A stretch of 15,797 bases of DNA from DRVP01 sp964604045 (lineage in GTDB: Archaea > Thermoproteota > Bathyarchaeia > Bathyarchaeales > Bathycorpusculaceae): positions 1-15,797 of the forward strand of contig CAZRXM010000021.1 in the NCBI GenBank assembly GCA_964604045.1. The letters run 5' to 3'. The position numbers and the translations under genes are program-made. The notes beneath the pieces were generated by a model that saw only the letters and a list, made by a program, of their open reading frames with translations, did not search any database and was not told the origin of the DNA. The number at the start of each line of letters is the position of its first letter. Within the stretch, counting starts at the first letter, position 1. Shown in pieces: positions 6,013-13,043 of the stretch.

Positions 6013-7526
6013 GATGTTCGCCTCAACCCATCGACTCTGCTGGCAAATTTCCAAAGGGAAACTCTTTTAGGTTCGCGTTTTAGAGTTAACGCCTTAACTT
6101 TGGTTTCACCAATATGGTCGGCCAACACAGCTAGGAGGGCAGCAACCTCTTCGTCTGTCAAGGCTTCCTCTGGAACAAAGCTCCTGATTTTCTCGTCAAC
6201 AAAGTTTATGTGGAAGTTGCCCCTCAAAAAGTCTTCATCGTCTAGAATCCTTTTGTGAATAGGGATGGTGGTTTTAACCCCCTCAACCACAAACTCTTCT
6301 AGGGCGTTGCGCATCCTCATAATGGCTTCCTGACGGGTTAAGCCCCACACGGCAAGCTTTGCAATCAAAGGGTCATAGAAAACCGAAATTGTATAGCCTA
6401 TGTAAATGTGTGTGTCAACGCGGACTCCGGGACCGCCTGGCAAACGGAGGAATGTGATAGTTCCAGGTGATGGAGTGAAATTGTTGTATGGGTCTTCAGC
6501 GTTTATCCGGCAGTTTATGGCGTGCCCGCGGATTTTAACGTCCCTCTGAGTGTACTCGAGTTTTTCTCCGGCGGCTATTTGAATCTGCTTCTTAACTATG
6601 TCTATGCCCGTCACCATTTCTGTGATTAGGTGCTCAACTTGAAGCCTTGTGTTCATTTCTAAGAAGTAGTAGTTGCCTTCAGTGTCAACGAGGAATTCAA
6701 CGGTTCCAGCGTTAATGTAGTTTATGGATTTCGCGATTTTTACAGCCGATTTGCCCATCTCATTTCGGAGTTCCTCCGTCATAAGCGGCGACGGCGATGG
6801 AGTTTCCTCTATGAGTTTTTGGTATCGCCTCTGGATTGAACATTCCCTTTCGCCTAAATGGATGACCCGCCCCTTCTTGTCAGCCAATACCTGAAATTCA
6901 ATGTGCCTTGCCCTTGGAAGAAACTTTTCGACGTATACCTCTCGGCTTCCAAAAGAGGATTCCGCCTCTAAAGCGGCTGTTTCAAAAAACTGGCGCATCT
7001 CATCCCTGTTCTTCACTAGACGCATGCCCCTCCCACCGCCTCCATAAACCGCCTTAACCAGAACGGGATAACCAACTTTGTCAGCTACTTCCATGGCTTC
7101 TTCAGGGCTTTTGACTGGACTCAAGCTTCCTGGAATAACAGGCACTCCAGCTTCCACGGCGGCTTTCCGAGCCTCAACCTTGTTCCCCATTCTCCTCAAC
7201 ACTTCGGCTGGAGGACCGATAAATTCTAAACCGTTTTCAGCGCAAGCTTCTGCAAAAGCTGGGATTTGGGATAGGAAACCGTATCCAGGGTGGATGGCTT
7301 CGCAACCGGACTTTTTGGCTATTTCTATTATCTTCTCTATGTTTAAGTAGCTTTGGCTTGGTTCCGCTGCACCTATGAAGTAGCATTCGTCAGCATGTTG
7401 GACGTGAAGCGATTCGGCGTCCACCTCTGAATAGACGGCAACGGTTTTAACGCCAAGCTCCCGACACGCCCTAATCACCCTTAAGGCAATTTCACCCCTG
7501 TTTGCAATTAGAATCTTATTGAACAT
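6009..7526 (-). CDS. accC: Biotin carboxylase subunit
   Basis: It uses ATP and bicarbonate to carboxylate the biotin of the carrier protein. The 505 residues contain the three usual parts: the N-terminal biotin carboxylase domain (NKILIANRGEIALRVIRA, 3-20), the ATP-grasp domain with the glycine-rich loop GGGGRGMR (162-169), and the C-terminal domain. Catalytic residues matching the E. coli enzyme are visible: E277, E290, N292 and R294 (FLEMNTRLQVEH) and R340 (GHAINCRINAEDP). The length is slightly longer than E. coli AccC, with a C-terminal extension of about 50 residues as in archaeal PycA/AccC. It is the first gene of a five-gene minus-strand operon and is transcribed divergently from tfrA. 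Acetyl-CoA, propionyl-CoA or pyruvate carboxylation cannot be told from this subunit; the epimerase next door favours propionyl-CoA. Confidence 0.95.
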   Translation of the reverse strand: MFNKILIANRGEIALRVIRACRELGVKTVAVYSEVDAESLHVQHADECYFIGAAEPSQSYLNIEKIIEIAKKSGCEAIHPGYGFLSQIPAFAEACAENGLEFIGPPAEVLRRMGNKVEARKAAVEAGVPVIPGSLSPVKSPEEAMEVADKVGYPVLVKAVYGGGGRGMRLVKNRDEMRQFFETAALEAESSFGSREVYVEKFLPRARHIEFQVLADKKGRVIHLGERECSIQRRYQKLIEETPSPSPLMTEELRNEMGKSAVKIAKSINYINAGTVEFLVDTEGNYYFLEMNTRLQVEHLITEMVTGIDIVKKQIQIAAGEKLEYTQRDVKIRGHAINCRINAEDPYNNFTPSPGTITFLRLPGGPGVRVDTHIYIGYTISVFYDPLIAKLAVWGLTRQEAIMRMRNALEEFVVEGVKTTIPIHKRILDDEDFLRGNFHINFVDEKIRSFVPEEALTDEEVAALLAVLADHIGETKVKALTLKREPKRVSLWKFASRVDGLRRTS

Positions 7527-7552
7527 CCCGCCCCTTTCACCGTCTGCAGCGC

Positions 7553-7560
7553 CTTTATAA
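7553..7560 (-). promoter_or_regulatory. TATA box of the carboxylase operon
   Basis: Minus strand TTATAAAG, about 27-34 bases before the ATG at 7526. It would give a transcript starting only a few bases before the start codon. A GGTGA (7537-7541) also precedes the ATG, but it would lie outside such a short leader, so either the message is nearly leaderless or transcription starts somewhat further upstream. Confidence 0.5.
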
Positions 7561-7571
7561 GTTATTGTGTC

Positions 7572-7588
7572 AAACCTAAAATAGGTTT
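7572..7588. promoter_or_regulatory. Palindrome between divergent promoters, candidate operator
   Basis: AAACCTA (7572-7578) and TAGGTTT (7582-7588) are perfect 7-base inverted arms around AAA. The site lies just upstream of both TATA boxes, about 12 bases from that of the carboxylase operon and 20 from that of tfrAB. This is the expected place for a regulator acting on both units. No regulator gene is present in the window. Confidence 0.45.
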
Positions 7589-7608
7589 AGATCAACCCTT
7601 TGCTGTGG

Positions 7609-7620
7609 AAAAATATAAAA
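7609..7620 (+). promoter_or_regulatory. BRE/TATA element of the tfrAB operon
   Basis: An A-rich stretch with ATATAAAA, preceded by GTGGAAA that could act as a BRE, lies about 46-57 bases before the ATG of tfrA at 7666. The expected start site near 7640 would give a leader of about 25 bases. Confidence 0.5.
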
Positions 7621-7665
7621 TGTCAAAACGGTGAAACTGGTATTCTCTTGAACGGCGGTATATGA

Positions 7666-9366
7666 ATGGAGAAACACTCCTACGACATAGTGATTGTTGG
7701 CGCGGGTTTAGCCGGCTTAAGGGCTGCCGTTGCGGCTGCCGATTTCTGCAGCAAGCTTGACATAGCGGTTCTCTCGAAGCTTCATCCTTTGAGGTCTCAT
7801 TCTGTCTGTGCACAAGGTGGAACCGCTGCCGTTATGCGCGAGAAAGACTCCTTTGACTTGCATGCCTTCGACACAGTTAAGGGTTCTGACTACCTTGCAG
7901 ACCAAGATGTTGTGGAGTTTTTTGTCAGAAAGGCGCCCAAGGAAATCGTTTTAATGGAGCATTGGGGCTGCCCGTGGAGCCGCACGCCGGATGGCAAAAT
8001 CGACCAGAGACCTTTCGGCGGCCACTCTTATCCAAGGGCTTGTTTCGCGGCTGACATGACGGGTTTCCATGAAATGCATACACTTTACGGCAAGGCCATG
8101 ACATATCCGAACGTGAGGTTTTACGACGAGTGGTTTGCCACCTCGCTCATAGTTAAAGACAACACAGTTATGGGTTTAACAGCTATAGAGCTTAAAACAG
8201 GCGAAATGCATGCCTTCCAGGCCAAAGCAGTTATAATGGCGACAGGCGGACATGAACGCATATACGAGTTTACAACCTTCTCCCACACCACAACGGGCGA
8301 CGGCATGGCCATGGCTTACAGGGCTGGCGCTCCTTTAGAGGACATGGAGTTCGTCCAATTCCACCCCACGGGACTCGTGCCTTCAGGCGTTTTAATAACT
8401 GAGGGCGCTAGAGGCGAAGGCGGCTACTTGATCAACGCCCTTGGAGAACGCTTCATGAAGCGTTACGCTCCAAACATGATGGAGCTGGCCCCCCGAGACG
8501 TGGTTGCAAGGGCGGAGCAAACCGAAATCCTTGAAGGAAGAGCCTTCCAAGGGCCTTATGGACCTTATATTGCTCTAGACCTTAGACACTTGGGCGAGGA
8601 GAGGATCAATGAAAGGCTGCCACTAATACGGGAAGTAGCCATAAAACTTGCAGGAGTCGACCCGGTTAAGGAGCTTATACCAATTAGGCCGGCAGCCCAT
8701 TACTCTATGGGCGGGATTAAAGCAAACATTAGAACCGAGACGCCTATCAGGGGGTTGTATGCAGCTGGCGAATGCTCATGTTTAAGCCTCCACGGCGCCA
8801 ACAGGCTTGGAACAAACTCGACGGCTGAATGTCTTGTTTTCGGGGCGGTCGCCGGCGAAGAAGCAGCCAAATATGCTTTGTCTGCTGGCTTCCATGAGTT
8901 TCCAATGGAAAAGGCTTTAGCCGAAGAGAAACGGGTCTACGATGGCATTCTCGGAAGCGAAGGCGGCGAGAGGGTTCCCCAGCTTAGGGATGAAATGCGG
9001 AGAACCATGAACACCAAGGTTTGGATCTTCCGCACGGGTGAAGAGCTGAAAACGGCCTTAAAAGAGATTAGAACACTTAAAAAGCGGTTTAAAAGCATAA
9101 GGGTTGAGGATAAGGGGAAAACCTTCAACACAGGTTTTGTGGCAGCCCTCCAGCTTGACTTCATGCTGGACTTGGCTGAAGTCACAACCCTATGTGCTTT
9201 GGCGAGAACCGAGTCCAGAGGTGCCCACACAAGGCTTGACTATCCAAACAGAGATGACGAGAACTGGCTTGTCCACACTTTAGCCTATTACACCGTGGAC
9301 GGCCCAAGGCTTGGTTACATACCCGTGACAATTACAAGGTGGCAGCCCGCCGCCAGAAAATATTAG
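7666..9366 (+). CDS. tfrA: Fumarate reductase / succinate dehydrogenase flavoprotein subunit (TfrA-like)
   Basis: The FAD subunit that reduces fumarate to succinate (or the reverse). The 566 residues show the dinucleotide-binding start IVIVGAGLAGLRAA (9-22), the SHSVCAQGG segment whose H45 aligns with the FAD-linking histidine of Sdh/Frd, QFHPTG (H233), the active-site segment TEGARGEGG (R249), PRDVVARA (R277, matching the proton-donating arginine), AAHYSMGG (H345) and GANRLGTNS (R380). All key catalytic residues of a true fumarate reductase/succinate dehydrogenase are kept, which argues against aspartate oxidase. It is followed directly by a TfrB-type subunit, and no cytochrome b or membrane anchor gene is present, so the soluble thiol:fumarate reductase type is preferred. 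Whether FAD is covalently bound cannot be decided. Divergent from the carboxylase operon. Confidence 0.9.
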   Translation: MEKHSYDIVIVGAGLAGLRAAVAAADFCSKLDIAVLSKLHPLRSHSVCAQGGTAAVMREKDSFDLHAFDTVKGSDYLADQDVVEFFVRKAPKEIVLMEHWGCPWSRTPDGKIDQRPFGGHSYPRACFAADMTGFHEMHTLYGKAMTYPNVRFYDEWFATSLIVKDNTVMGLTAIELKTGEMHAFQAKAVIMATGGHERIYEFTTFSHTTTGDGMAMAYRAGAPLEDMEFVQFHPTGLVPSGVLITEGARGEGGYLINALGERFMKRYAPNMMELAPRDVVARAEQTEILEGRAFQGPYGPYIALDLRHLGEERINERLPLIREVAIKLAGVDPVKELIPIRPAAHYSMGGIKANIRTETPIRGLYAAGECSCLSLHGANRLGTNSTAECLVFGAVAGEEAAKYALSAGFHEFPMEKALAEEKRVYDGILGSEGGERVPQLRDEMRRTMNTKVWIFRTGEELKTALKEIRTLKKRFKSIRVEDKGKTFNTGFVAALQLDFMLDLAEVTTLCALARTESRGAHTRLDYPNRDDENWLVHTLAYYTVDGPRLGYIPVTITRWQPAARKY

Positions 9367-9372
9367 GTGGTG
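9364..9372 (+). promoter_or_regulatory. Ribosome binding sequence spanning the tfrA stop codon
   Basis: TAGGTGGTG contains the tfrA stop and a GGTGG ribosome site. The GTG at 9379 lies at a suitable distance (about 6-9 bases), whereas the GTG at 9367 would sit inside the site, which favours 9379 as the tfrB start. The same nine bases recur at the junction of the aldehyde oxidoreductase and ferredoxin genes (13022-13030). Confidence 0.45.
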
Positions 9373-9378
9373 TTTGCG

Positions 9379-10941
9379 GTGAGTGAAAGCGTAAAGTTTA
9401 TTGAATTTCGAATTCGCCGGTACGATCCTGAAGCTAAGAGGAGTTATTTCTCCACCTACAAGGTGCCCGTTCCCAGGGGGACAACGATCCTTGACGTGCT
9501 CAACTACATTAAAGAGAATTTGGATGAAACCCTCACTTTTAGGCATTCCTGCAGAATGGGTATATGTGGAAGCTGCGCCGTGAACATTAATGGAAAACCA
9601 ATGCTGGCATGTTATACACAAGTTTTAGACCTTAACGCCGACACGGTAACCATTGAACCTCTCTCAAATCTTCCCGTTATAAAGGATTTAGTTGTTGACA
9701 TTCAACCCTTTTTCCAAAACTTTAGAAAAATTAGGACGGTGCTGATTAAGCCTCCTGAAGCCTTCAAAAAGCCCGAAGAGTTCATCCAGTCACCAGAAGA
9801 CCTCAAAAAATATTGGGATTTAACGCTGTGCACCAAATGTGCGATTTGCTATTCCGCCTGTCCAGCAGCCATAGACGAAAGATTTCTCGGACCTTCGGCT
9901 TTGGCAGCCAATTATAGGTTTATCGCAGATTCGAGAGATGAGGGCTTAAATGAAAGGCTTAAGCCCATGGCTGACAACATTTGGCTATGCACATCGTGCA
10001 ATTCATGCACGCTCTTCTGTCCAAAGCTTGTGAACTGCTCAGATTCTGTGGTTGAGGACCGCAGTTTATTAGTCGAAATGGGAGCCATCCCAAGAACTGT
10101 TAAGGATGTCCTTGAAAGCGTTGTGAAATATCATAACCCGATGGGAATCCACCAGAGCAAGAGGCTTGCTTGGGCTGAAGGCTTAAACGTTAAGACTTAC
10201 CCGAACGTGGTGAAAGCTGACGTGCTCTATTTCGTCTGCTGCTCGGCAGCTTACGACTTGAGGAATAGAGAAGTTGCCAGGGCCATGGCAGCCATGCTAG
10301 AAAGGCTGGGCGTTGACTATGCCACTTTAGGAGAGGAGGAGTGGTGTTGTGGAGACCACATACTGCAAATGGGCGAGAAAGGATTGTTTGAAATGCTTGC
10401 AGAACACAACGTGGCCGTTTTCCAGAAGTTCAACGCAAACCGTATAGTAACGGTTTCACCCCATTGCTATAACACCTTCAGAAACGAGAAGCCCTACAGG
10501 GATTTAGACCTCAACGTTCAACATTACACCCAGTTTTTGGCTGAAGCCATAGACTTTGGTAAACTTAAACCATCAAAGCCCTACACGAAAAGGGTTGTCT
10601 ACCACGACCCATGCTTCCTAGGCAAGAGGAACCAGGTCTTCGAAGAGCCGAGGCGCATACTCCAGTCCATAAGAGGCTTAGAGCTTGTCGAAATGAAACG
10701 CACCAGAGAGGCAAGCTTCTGCTGCGGAGGCGGAGCCGGAAGAGTCTGGACGGAGGAAGCTCAGCCCGAAAAGAGGCCCTGCGTAAACCGCGTTAAAGAA
10801 GCTCTAGAATTGGGTGTTGAAGTAATAGCCGTGGCTTGCCCCTTCTGCATAACAACACTAGAAGATGCCGTGAAAGTTCTGGAAATAGAGGACAAGATAG
10901 TCGTCAAAGACATCCTCGAAATCCTAAAAGAAACCCTGTAA
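9379..10941 (+). CDS. tfrB: Fumarate reductase iron-sulfur subunit fused to CCG domains (TfrB-like)
   Basis: Electron-transfer subunit of the fumarate reductase, 520 residues from the GTG at 9379 (524 from 9367). In order: an SdhB-like [2Fe-2S] domain (C58, C63, C66, C78), two [4Fe-4S] motifs (CTKCAICYSACP, C151-C161; CTSCNSCTLFCP, C204-C214) and two HdrD-like CCG domains. The second CCG is complete (C412, C448-C449, CPFC 487-490). The first has C287-C288, C323-C324 and C363 but carries Ser (SPHC) where the first Cys of the final CxxC is expected. In methanogens TfrB couples oxidation of coenzymes M and B, giving the heterodisulfide, to fumarate reduction. The donor here is unknown; another thiol, a quinone (as in anchor-less type E complexes) or HdrABC-like partners are alternatives. 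Co-transcribed with tfrA. Confidence 0.88.
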   Translation: MSESVKFIEFRIRRYDPEAKRSYFSTYKVPVPRGTTILDVLNYIKENLDETLTFRHSCRMGICGSCAVNINGKPMLACYTQVLDLNADTVTIEPLSNLPVIKDLVVDIQPFFQNFRKIRTVLIKPPEAFKKPEEFIQSPEDLKKYWDLTLCTKCAICYSACPAAIDERFLGPSALAANYRFIADSRDEGLNERLKPMADNIWLCTSCNSCTLFCPKLVNCSDSVVEDRSLLVEMGAIPRTVKDVLESVVKYHNPMGIHQSKRLAWAEGLNVKTYPNVVKADVLYFVCCSAAYDLRNREVARAMAAMLERLGVDYATLGEEEWCCGDHILQMGEKGLFEMLAEHNVAVFQKFNANRIVTVSPHCYNTFRNEKPYRDLDLNVQHYTQFLAEAIDFGKLKPSKPYTKRVVYHDPCFLGKRNQVFEEPRRILQSIRGLELVEMKRTREASFCCGGGAGRVWTEEAQPEKRPCVNRVKEALELGVEVIAVACPFCITTLEDAVKVLEIEDKIVVKDILEILKETL

Positions 10942-10974
10942 AATCCCTCATCCTTATGCTTCCAGCATCTGCAA

Positions 10975-10993
10975 TTGCCCGCCACGGGGGCAA
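10975..10993. repeat. Stem-loop shortly after tfrB
   Basis: TTGCCC and GGGCAA pair over a 7-base loop, 34 bases after the tfrB stop. It could help to end or protect the tfrAB message. There is no T-run directly behind it. Confidence 0.3.
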
Positions 10994-11036
10994 CGGCACC
11001 TCGTCTCTTGAGCTGAAATTCGCAAGACGGTTTTCT

Positions 11037-11059
11037 GTTGGATGATACTGACATCCAAC
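11037..11059. promoter_or_regulatory. Perfect 8-base inverted repeat upstream of the aor promoter
   Basis: GTTGGATG (11037-11044) and CATCCAAC (11052-11059) are perfect inverted arms around a 7-base loop. The site ends 43 bases before the aor TATA box. An operator or upstream regulator site is more likely than a terminator, because no T-run follows. Confidence 0.4.
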
Positions 11060-11102
11060 GTGTTACATTAATGTTTCGAGACTTTGAATTTTGATAGATA
11101 CC

Positions 11103-11110
11103 TTAATATA
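11103..11110 (+). promoter_or_regulatory. TATA box of the aor-ferredoxin operon
   Basis: TTAATATA, with the predicted transcript start near 11135, about 27 bases before the TTG start codon at 11162. This spacing argues that the upstream in-frame TTG at 11084 lies outside the message. Confidence 0.5.
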
Positions 11111-11147
11111 TCAACTACTGAAGTTAATCTAATACCGTTAATAGAAT

Positions 11148-11152
11148 GGAGG
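11148..11152 (+). promoter_or_regulatory. Ribosome binding site that fixes the aor start
   Basis: GGAGG lies nine bases before the TTG at 11162. The protein then begins with YGYAGRILHVDLTNGK, the usual start of the family, so the 26 residues further upstream are not translated. Confidence 0.6.
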
Positions 11153-11161
11153 AAAACCGGA

Positions 11162-13024
11162 TTGTACGGCTACGCCGGAAGAATTTTGCACGTGGATTTA
11201 ACAAATGGAAAGACGCGTACAGAGCCGTTAAACGAGGATTACGCCAGAAAATACATAGGTGGTATAGGCCTTGGAATGCGACTGTGGCTTGACTATTCAA
11301 AGGCTGGAGTTGACCCCTTCAGCCCAGAAAACCCGCTTGTTTTGACAACGGGACCAACATCCGGCACCGCTTGGCCCACAGGTGGAAACGGCCACGCCTT
11401 TGTCGCAAAGTCTCCGCAGAGCTACGGCATCGCCGAAGCTAAGTCTCATGGAAGCTTTGGCACGGAGCTTAAACGGGCTGGATACGACGGCGTTATCTTT
11501 CACGGAAGGGCTGAAAAGCCAGTTTATGTTTGGATCGACGACGACTCTGTTCAGATTCTGGACGCATCCCATTTGTGGGGTAAGTCGCCGGCTGAAACAG
11601 AGGACATTATTAGGGAGGAATTGGGTGACTACTACATCCGTGTGGCTGCCATCGGTCCGGCTGGAGAAAAACTTGTACGAATAGCCTGCATAATCAATGA
11701 CAAGTCTAGGGCTGCTGGCAGATGCGGTCTCGGCGCCGTTATGGGTTCAAAGAATTTGAAGGCTATAGCCGTCCGCGGAACAAAGGATGTTATGGTGGCT
11801 AAGCCAGACGAGTTTCTAGAGTTTGTCAAAGAGTTCCATGAGAGGATGAAGGGACCAGCCACAAAGAAGTACCGAACCCTTGGGACGCCGGAAAACGTTT
11901 TGGTACACAATGCCTTGCACTGTATGCCAACCCGCAACTACAATAACGCGCATTTTGAAGGCGCTGAAAAGGTGAGCGGCGAATACTTGAACGCGAGGTA
12001 TGTGTCGAAAATCATCGGCTGTAGCTCATGCGCCATGAGATGCGAGCACGTTTGCGTTGTCAATGAGGGGCCGTATAAGGGTGCTATGGCGAGGGTTGAG
12101 TATGAGCCTTTATGGGCTCTTGGACCCTACTGTGGAATCGACCGCCTAGACGCCATAATTAAGGGCTGTGAGCTCTGCAACTATTATGGGATGGACTCCA
12201 TCAGCGCCGGCGTGATTGTTGGCTTTGCAATGGACTGCTATGAGAATGGCATTTTAACGCAGAAGGACATGGACGGAATTGAAGCTCACTTTGGCAATCA
12301 CGAAGCTCTATTGAAGCTTTTGGAGAAAATGGGCAAGCGCGAAGGCATCGGCGACATCTTAGCTGAAGGCGTAAAGCTTGCCGCTGAGAAAATTGGCAAG
12401 GGCGCCGAGAAACTTGCCCAACACATTAAGGGCGTTGAGGTTACTGGCTACGACTTACGCTGTCTTAAGACGGCGGCTTTGGGCTTCGCTGTTTCGTTCC
12501 GTGGGGCAGACCACAATAGGCATGGTGCCTACGCCTTCGATGTTAAGGGCAAGTTTAACAGGCTAAAATATGAGAAGGGCAGAGCGAAAGCCGTTAAAGA
12601 CATTGAGGACATTTACACAATCATTGATTCGCTGATTATCTGCAAGTTTTCAAGGGGCACCTACTACAAGGAGTTTGAGGACTTAGCAAAGCTTTACACG
12701 CTTGTGACTGGTTGGGAGACAACGCCTGAGGAGATGCGCCTTAAGGGCGAGCGGATAAACAACCTTGCCAGAGTCATAAATGTGCGGGAGGGCTTGGGCC
12801 GCAAGGACGACACTCTTCCATGGAAGGTTATGAATGTGCCAATACCCGACGAGGGTCCGTCTAAGGGCGCATACGTCACTCAAGAGGAGCTTGACTTGAT
12901 GTTAGACGATTATTACGAGGTGAGGGGTTGGACTAGGGATGGCATACCAACACCAGAGAAGCTTAAGGCCTTAGGCATGGATGACCTAATTCCGATTGTG
13001 GAGGCAAAAATTCGAAAGGCCTAG
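11162..13024 (+). CDS. aor: Aldehyde ferredoxin oxidoreductase (tungsten/molybdenum pterin enzyme)
   Basis: It oxidises aldehydes to carboxylic acids with ferredoxin as acceptor, or reduces acids when ferredoxin is strongly reduced; the cofactor is a bis-pterin tungsten or molybdenum centre. The 620-residue length (from TTG 11162) fits the family. Visible marks: the N-terminal YGYAGRIL start, KYIGGIGLGMRLW (31-43), TGPTSGTAWPTGGNGH (63-78), and RCGLGAVMGSKNLKAIAV. The [4Fe-4S] ligands are CxxCxxxC at 287, 290 and 294 plus C494, almost the same numbering as the Pyrococcus furiosus enzyme. The FRGADHNRHG segment (446-455) is also typical. Its own promoter lies upstream, and a four-cluster ferredoxin follows 19 bases later, as in AOR loci of many anaerobes. 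The exact aldehyde (acetaldehyde, glyceraldehyde-3-phosphate, aromatic or other) cannot be told; the general AOR/WOR group is secure. Confidence 0.92.
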   Translation: MYGYAGRILHVDLTNGKTRTEPLNEDYARKYIGGIGLGMRLWLDYSKAGVDPFSPENPLVLTTGPTSGTAWPTGGNGHAFVAKSPQSYGIAEAKSHGSFGTELKRAGYDGVIFHGRAEKPVYVWIDDDSVQILDASHLWGKSPAETEDIIREELGDYYIRVAAIGPAGEKLVRIACIINDKSRAAGRCGLGAVMGSKNLKAIAVRGTKDVMVAKPDEFLEFVKEFHERMKGPATKKYRTLGTPENVLVHNALHCMPTRNYNNAHFEGAEKVSGEYLNARYVSKIIGCSSCAMRCEHVCVVNEGPYKGAMARVEYEPLWALGPYCGIDRLDAIIKGCELCNYYGMDSISAGVIVGFAMDCYENGILTQKDMDGIEAHFGNHEALLKLLEKMGKREGIGDILAEGVKLAAEKIGKGAEKLAQHIKGVEVTGYDLRCLKTAALGFAVSFRGADHNRHGAYAFDVKGKFNRLKYEKGRAKAVKDIEDIYTIIDSLIICKFSRGTYYKEFEDLAKLYTLVTGWETTPEEMRLKGERINNLARVINVREGLGRKDDTLPWKVMNVPIPDEGPSKGAYVTQEELDLMLDDYYEVRGWTRDGIPTPEKLKALGMDDLIPIVEAKIRKA

Positions 13025-13043
13025 GTGGTGGAGGCGAAAAGTA

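Noticed and set aside
11084..11161. Upstream TTG start for the aldehyde oxidoreductase
   Set aside because: It lies before the TATA box and the GGAGG site; the extra 26 residues are not family-like, and the cluster Cys numbering fits the later start.
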